Assembly (NCBI GenBank): GCA_002686115.1
Contig: NZAF01000067.1
Location: forward strand, 1,999-8,459
Source: Halobacteriovorax sp.
Lineage (GTDB): Bacteria > Bdellovibrionota > Bacteriovoracia > Bacteriovoracales > Bacteriovoracaceae
DNA length: 6,461 nt
Reading direction: 5' to 3'
The notes under the pieces were generated by a model that saw nothing but the letters and a program-made list of their open reading frames with translations, searched no databases and was not told where the DNA came from. A program made the position numbers and the translations under genes. Of this stretch, positions 5,587-6,461 are shown piece after piece. Position 1 is the stretch's first letter. Each line of letters opens with the position of its first letter.

Positions 5587-6461
5587 TACTGTCCTCACTT
5601 TTATATATATTAGGAAGCTTCACTGTAAATCTTGTCGGTTTCTTTTGTAACTCGAGTTTCCCACCCCAGTCTTTAATAACTTTGTGAATGATACTAAGGC
5701 CTAGACCTGAGCCACTACTTTTATTACCTTTACTAAATTCAGTCGTGAGATCTTTTAGAGACCTCTTAACTTCACCCTCATCTGAGACGGCCAGATGCAA
5801 ATTATCAAAGCTAACAGAAATGTTAACATAAACCTGTCCTTTACCATGAACAAGGGCATTTTCTACAAGATTTTTTAAGACTATTTGAAACCAATAAACA
5901 TCAAGTGAAAACTGCTTATCAAGATGCGTGAAATGTCTTTTAAGATGAACATTATAAGTATTTTCTAGTGCCGTTAAAACATCTTCGACAATATCCTCTA
6001 AATAATCGACTTGTTCAAAATTTAGGCTTACAAGCTTCTTACCTCTTTGGCTTTGTAGATAGTGTTTACTTTTTTCAGTAAGTCTTTGTAGACGATAGAC
6101 CTCACTCGACATTCTTAAGAAGTCTTCTTGTGTTTGTTCATCAAGAGCGTCCATTCTCTTACCTATCTTATCAACCATTAGAAGTAAGGATGCTACAGGA
6201 GTTCTAAACTCATGACTAAGAACCTGCAACGCCATTTTTCTTTTCATATCTTCAAGCTTATCTTCTTTAATTTTTGAAAATAATATCCACATGATCATGA
6301 TAAAAATAAATAAGACTCCAAGAAAGCTCACAATAGTATTCGTACTAACCATATTAAATAAGTGCTTAGCAGAATAATGCCAACAAATAGGCCCATCAAT
6401 AATTAAACAGCTATGCTTATCAAGTTTAGGAGAAATACTATATGGTGTTTTCTCTAAGAAA
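5564..6461 (-). CDS. Sensor histidine kinase, N-terminus cut off by the window edge
   Basis: The C-terminal 298 residues of a membrane sensor kinase partner for the adjacent regulator. The reading frame stays open to the window edge, so the Met at 6352 is internal, not the start. Numbering from the edge: an extracytoplasmic tail (1-36) with Cys18 and Cys26 in SCLIIDGPICW; a transmembrane helix (about 42-62); the dimerisation/phosphoacceptor helix with LSHEFRTP (81-88, His83); N box LKNLVENALVHG (195-206, Asn197 and Asn201); G1 SDEGE (226-230); G2 GSGLGLSI (250-257). No HAMP or PAS domain lies between membrane and kinase core. The catalytic residues are intact. The sensor lies outside the window. 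The kinase-then-regulator order and the lack of HAMP resemble Vibrio VxrA/WigK (DUF3404 sensor), a low-confidence match. Confidence 0.9.
   Translation of the reverse strand, partial: FLEKTPYSISPKLDKHSCLIIDGPICWHYSAKHLFNMVSTNTIVSFLGVLFIFIMIMWILFSKIKEDKLEDMKRKMALQVLSHEFRTPVASLLLMVDKIGKRMDALDEQTQEDFLRMSSEVYRLQRLTEKSKHYLQSQRGKKLVSLNFEQVDYLEDIVEDVLTALENTYNVHLKRHFTHLDKQFSLDVYWFQIVLKNLVENALVHGKGQVYVNISVSFDNLHLAVSDEGEVKRSLKDLTTEFSKGNKSSGSGLGLSIIHKVIKDWGGKLELQKKPTRFTVKLPNIYKSEDSNGKDSLN

Noticed and set aside
5584..5598. GTG at 5598 as start of the response regulator
   Set aside because: The GTG overlaps the Shine-Dalgarno of the ATG at 5586 and adds residues before the normal receiver N-terminus.

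Overview
This AT-rich window comes from a Gram-negative bacterium: it encodes a lipoprotein-type lytic transglycosylase, an inner-membrane PilZ protein and OmpR-type two-component signalling. The base composition, gene density and mix of families would suit a low-GC member of the Bdellovibrionota (Halobacteriovorax/Bacteriovorax type) or another low-GC proteobacterium-like lineage. That placement is inference; no taxonomic marker is present.

Layout. Positions 19-948 (minus) encode a MoxR-family AAA+ ATPase with its own -10 element, and a possible ribosome binding site for the next gene sits at the window edge. Positions 1038-2000 (minus) encode a MerR-type regulator with a CarH/LitR-like cobalamin-binding architecture, but the residues that normally hold B12 are replaced. 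Divergent from it, 2089-3000 (plus) encodes a TIGR01777/YfcH-type NAD(P)-binding epimerase. Their promoters lie back to back and share overlapping -35 boxes in an 88-bp gap. A strong hairpin without a U-tract follows the epimerase. A second plus-strand operon then holds a TTG-initiated lipoprotein lytic transglycosylase (3197-4267), overlapping by 26 bp a four-helix membrane protein with a C-terminal PilZ domain (4242-4931). That operon meets, tail to tail with an 11-bp overlap, a minus-strand two-component pair: a histidine kinase (open at the right edge, 5564-6461) followed by an OmpR-type response regulator (4921-5586).

How the genes may work together. The MerR-like protein probably controls the epimerase and itself from the shared promoter region. 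The transglycosylase and PilZ protein look co-translated, hinting that peptidoglycan cleavage is tied to c-di-GMP. The kinase-regulator order, and a cysteine-containing segment just outside the membrane, recall VxrAB/WigKR cell-wall-stress systems, which would fit beside a murein hydrolase, but this is a hypothesis.

The most unusual features are the B12-ligand-less CarH-like regulator and its doubtful start (a leaderless ATG, or an ATC codon with a perfect Shine-Dalgarno). The other is a leader RNA stem that would pair over the TTG start of the transglycosylase gene. No RNA gene, mobile element, CRISPR array or gene-free stretch above 300 bases was seen; the largest gap is 196 bp (3001-3196).
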